The notes under the pieces were generated by a model. It was not told the origin of the DNA. It saw only the letters and a list, made by a program, of their open reading frames with translations, and did no database searches. Made by a program: the position numbers and the translations under genes. Below, in pieces: positions 5,063 to 5,588 of a stretch of 5,588 nt of DNA; the first letter of the stretch is position 1; the number at the start of each line of letters is the position of its first letter. Source of the stretch: CATJXY01 sp964623925. Its GTDB lineage: Bacteria; Bacillota_I; Bacilli_A; Erysipelotrichales; Erysipelotrichaceae. The DNA lies in assembly GCA_964623925.1 (NCBI GenBank), contig CAZUVT010000121.1:1-5588 (forward strand). The letters are read 5' to 3'.

Positions 5063-5588
5063 CTAGTTTCCCTCTGCCAAGGCAGCGCTTGCAGCCGCTA
5101 AAGCCGAGTTGCTTGAATAAGTTGCACCGGCAACAACATCCAGTTCAGAGGCCAATGTAGCGCCGACAAACTTGCTTGTATAATCATCATTTGTAATGAC
5201 ATCGCCAATACCCGGAGTATCATTGAATGCAGATACTTCAAAACTTGTAATCGTTCCATCTTCAACTTTAATCGTGAACTCATTTTCACCATGGAAGCCC
5301 ATGCAAGTAACTACATAAGTGCCATTATTTTCGCTTACGATCTTGGCATTTGATGTATCAACATTGGCTAATGCATCATCACTGTAGCTTGCATCAACGA
5401 TGACCTTGGTATTTACATTAACATAGTTCGCATCTGATGCTTTCATAGAGAAGCCGGCAACTGCTGCAACTGCTACACTGGCAACAGCCATGATGATGAC
5501 ATTTTTCTGAAGCTTCTTGATATTTTTGATTTGATTTCCGTCGCACCATTTTTCAATAGCCGGTGTAAGCATATTCATCAAAAGAATT
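5063..5588 (-). CDS. rnfD: RnfD C-terminus fused to an extra transmembrane helix and FMN-binding domain (5' end outside window)
   Basis: The frame is open to the right edge and begins ILLMNMLTPAIEKW, which matches the last helix of RnfD proteins (AILLMNxLTPLID...). Normal RnfD ends shortly after this point. Here a lysine-rich stretch (KNIKKLQKN) leads into a new hydrophobic helix (VIIMAVASVAVAAVAGF), then about 110 residues of FMN_bind type with GFHG, AFNDTPGIGD and a terminal DVVAGAT before the TAG at 5063. Numbered from the TTG at 5581, the motif Thr is residue 154. By the positive-inside rule the lysines should be cytoplasmic and the added helix should place the FMN domain outside. The motif has Ala where Ser/Thr is usual before GAT. 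RnfD normally carries its own covalent FMN in the membrane part, which is off the window. The TTG at 5581 and the ATG after it are internal Leu/Met codons, not a start. A separate FMN-binding protein is less likely. Confidence 0.82.
   Translation of the reverse strand, partial: ILLMNMLTPAIEKWCDGNQIKNIKKLQKNVIIMAVASVAVAAVAGFSMKASDANYVNVNTKVIVDASYSDDALANVDTSNAKIVSENNGTYVVTCMGFHGENEFTIKVEDGTITSFEVSAFNDTPGIGDVITNDDYTSKFVGATLASELDVVAGATYSSNSALAAASAALAEGN
5208..5228 (-). repeat. 21-bp exact repeat, copy in the rnfD FMN-binding extension
   Basis: This is the second copy of the 21-bp identical stretch at 3926-3946, in the same position of the homologous FMN-binding domain. Confidence 0.85.

Noticed and set aside
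5063..5581. Independent 172-residue FMN-binding protein starting at TTG 5581
   Set aside because: The frame continues to the window edge and the upstream residues complete the RnfD last-helix signature ILLMNMLTP. No ribosome binding site can be seen in the few bases available. It is better read as the rnfD C-terminus.
1..5588. tRNA, rRNA, CRISPR array, insertion sequence or attachment site
   Set aside because: No cloverleaf, repeat-spacer array, transposase-like frame or inverted-repeat boundary was seen on either strand.

Overview
The window comes from a low-GC, AT-leaning Gram-positive (Bacillota) genome. The grounds are strong AGGAGG-type ribosome binding sites before most genes, a C-terminal NFACT/RqcH fragment, and an Rnf operon in the clostridial-type order. 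The set would fit an anaerobic gut Bacillota lineage such as Erysipelotrichia or Clostridia, but the exact lineage is an inference.

Layout. (1) Positions 1-221 on the + strand hold the 3' end of an rqcH-type gene. It ends at a hairpin that can also terminate the convergent gene. (2) Positions 248-1198 on the - strand hold a complete RihA/IunH-type nucleoside hydrolase with its own visible promoter. (3) Positions 1272-1862 on the - strand hold a PrsW-like membrane protease gene that is readable only through three frames, with breaks at an A8 and a T7 run. It is a pseudogene, a slippage-controlled gene or an assembly error. (4) Positions 1863-2050 are an AT-rich gap. (5) Positions 2051 to the right edge, all on the - strand, hold the distal part of an Rnf operon in the order rnfD(partial)-rnfG-rnfE-rnfA-small cysteine protein-rnfB. 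The genes are separated by 13 nt or less or overlap, and the operon closes with a perfect 12-bp-stem terminator directly after rnfB.

Rnf couples ferredoxin:NAD+ electron transfer to ion pumping across the cytoplasmic membrane. The core membrane pair RnfA/RnfE is ordinary and keeps the four cysteines of the intramembrane iron site. The rest of the operon is remodelled. RnfD has an extra transmembrane helix and an FMN-binding domain fused to its C-terminus. RnfG is about twice the usual length and carries three FMN-binding domains. RnfB is only 91 residues and keeps the membrane anchor and the CxxCx4Cx16C cluster motif but none of the ferredoxin domains. An extra 62-residue membrane-anchored four-cysteine protein resembling NqrM lies between rnfA and rnfB. 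The cytoplasmic iron-sulfur side is therefore reduced while the extracytoplasmic flavin side is expanded to four FMN_bind domains. My inference is a variant Rnf that may pass electrons along an outer-face flavin chain. The rnfC gene and most of rnfD lie beyond the right edge, so the complex cannot be judged in full.
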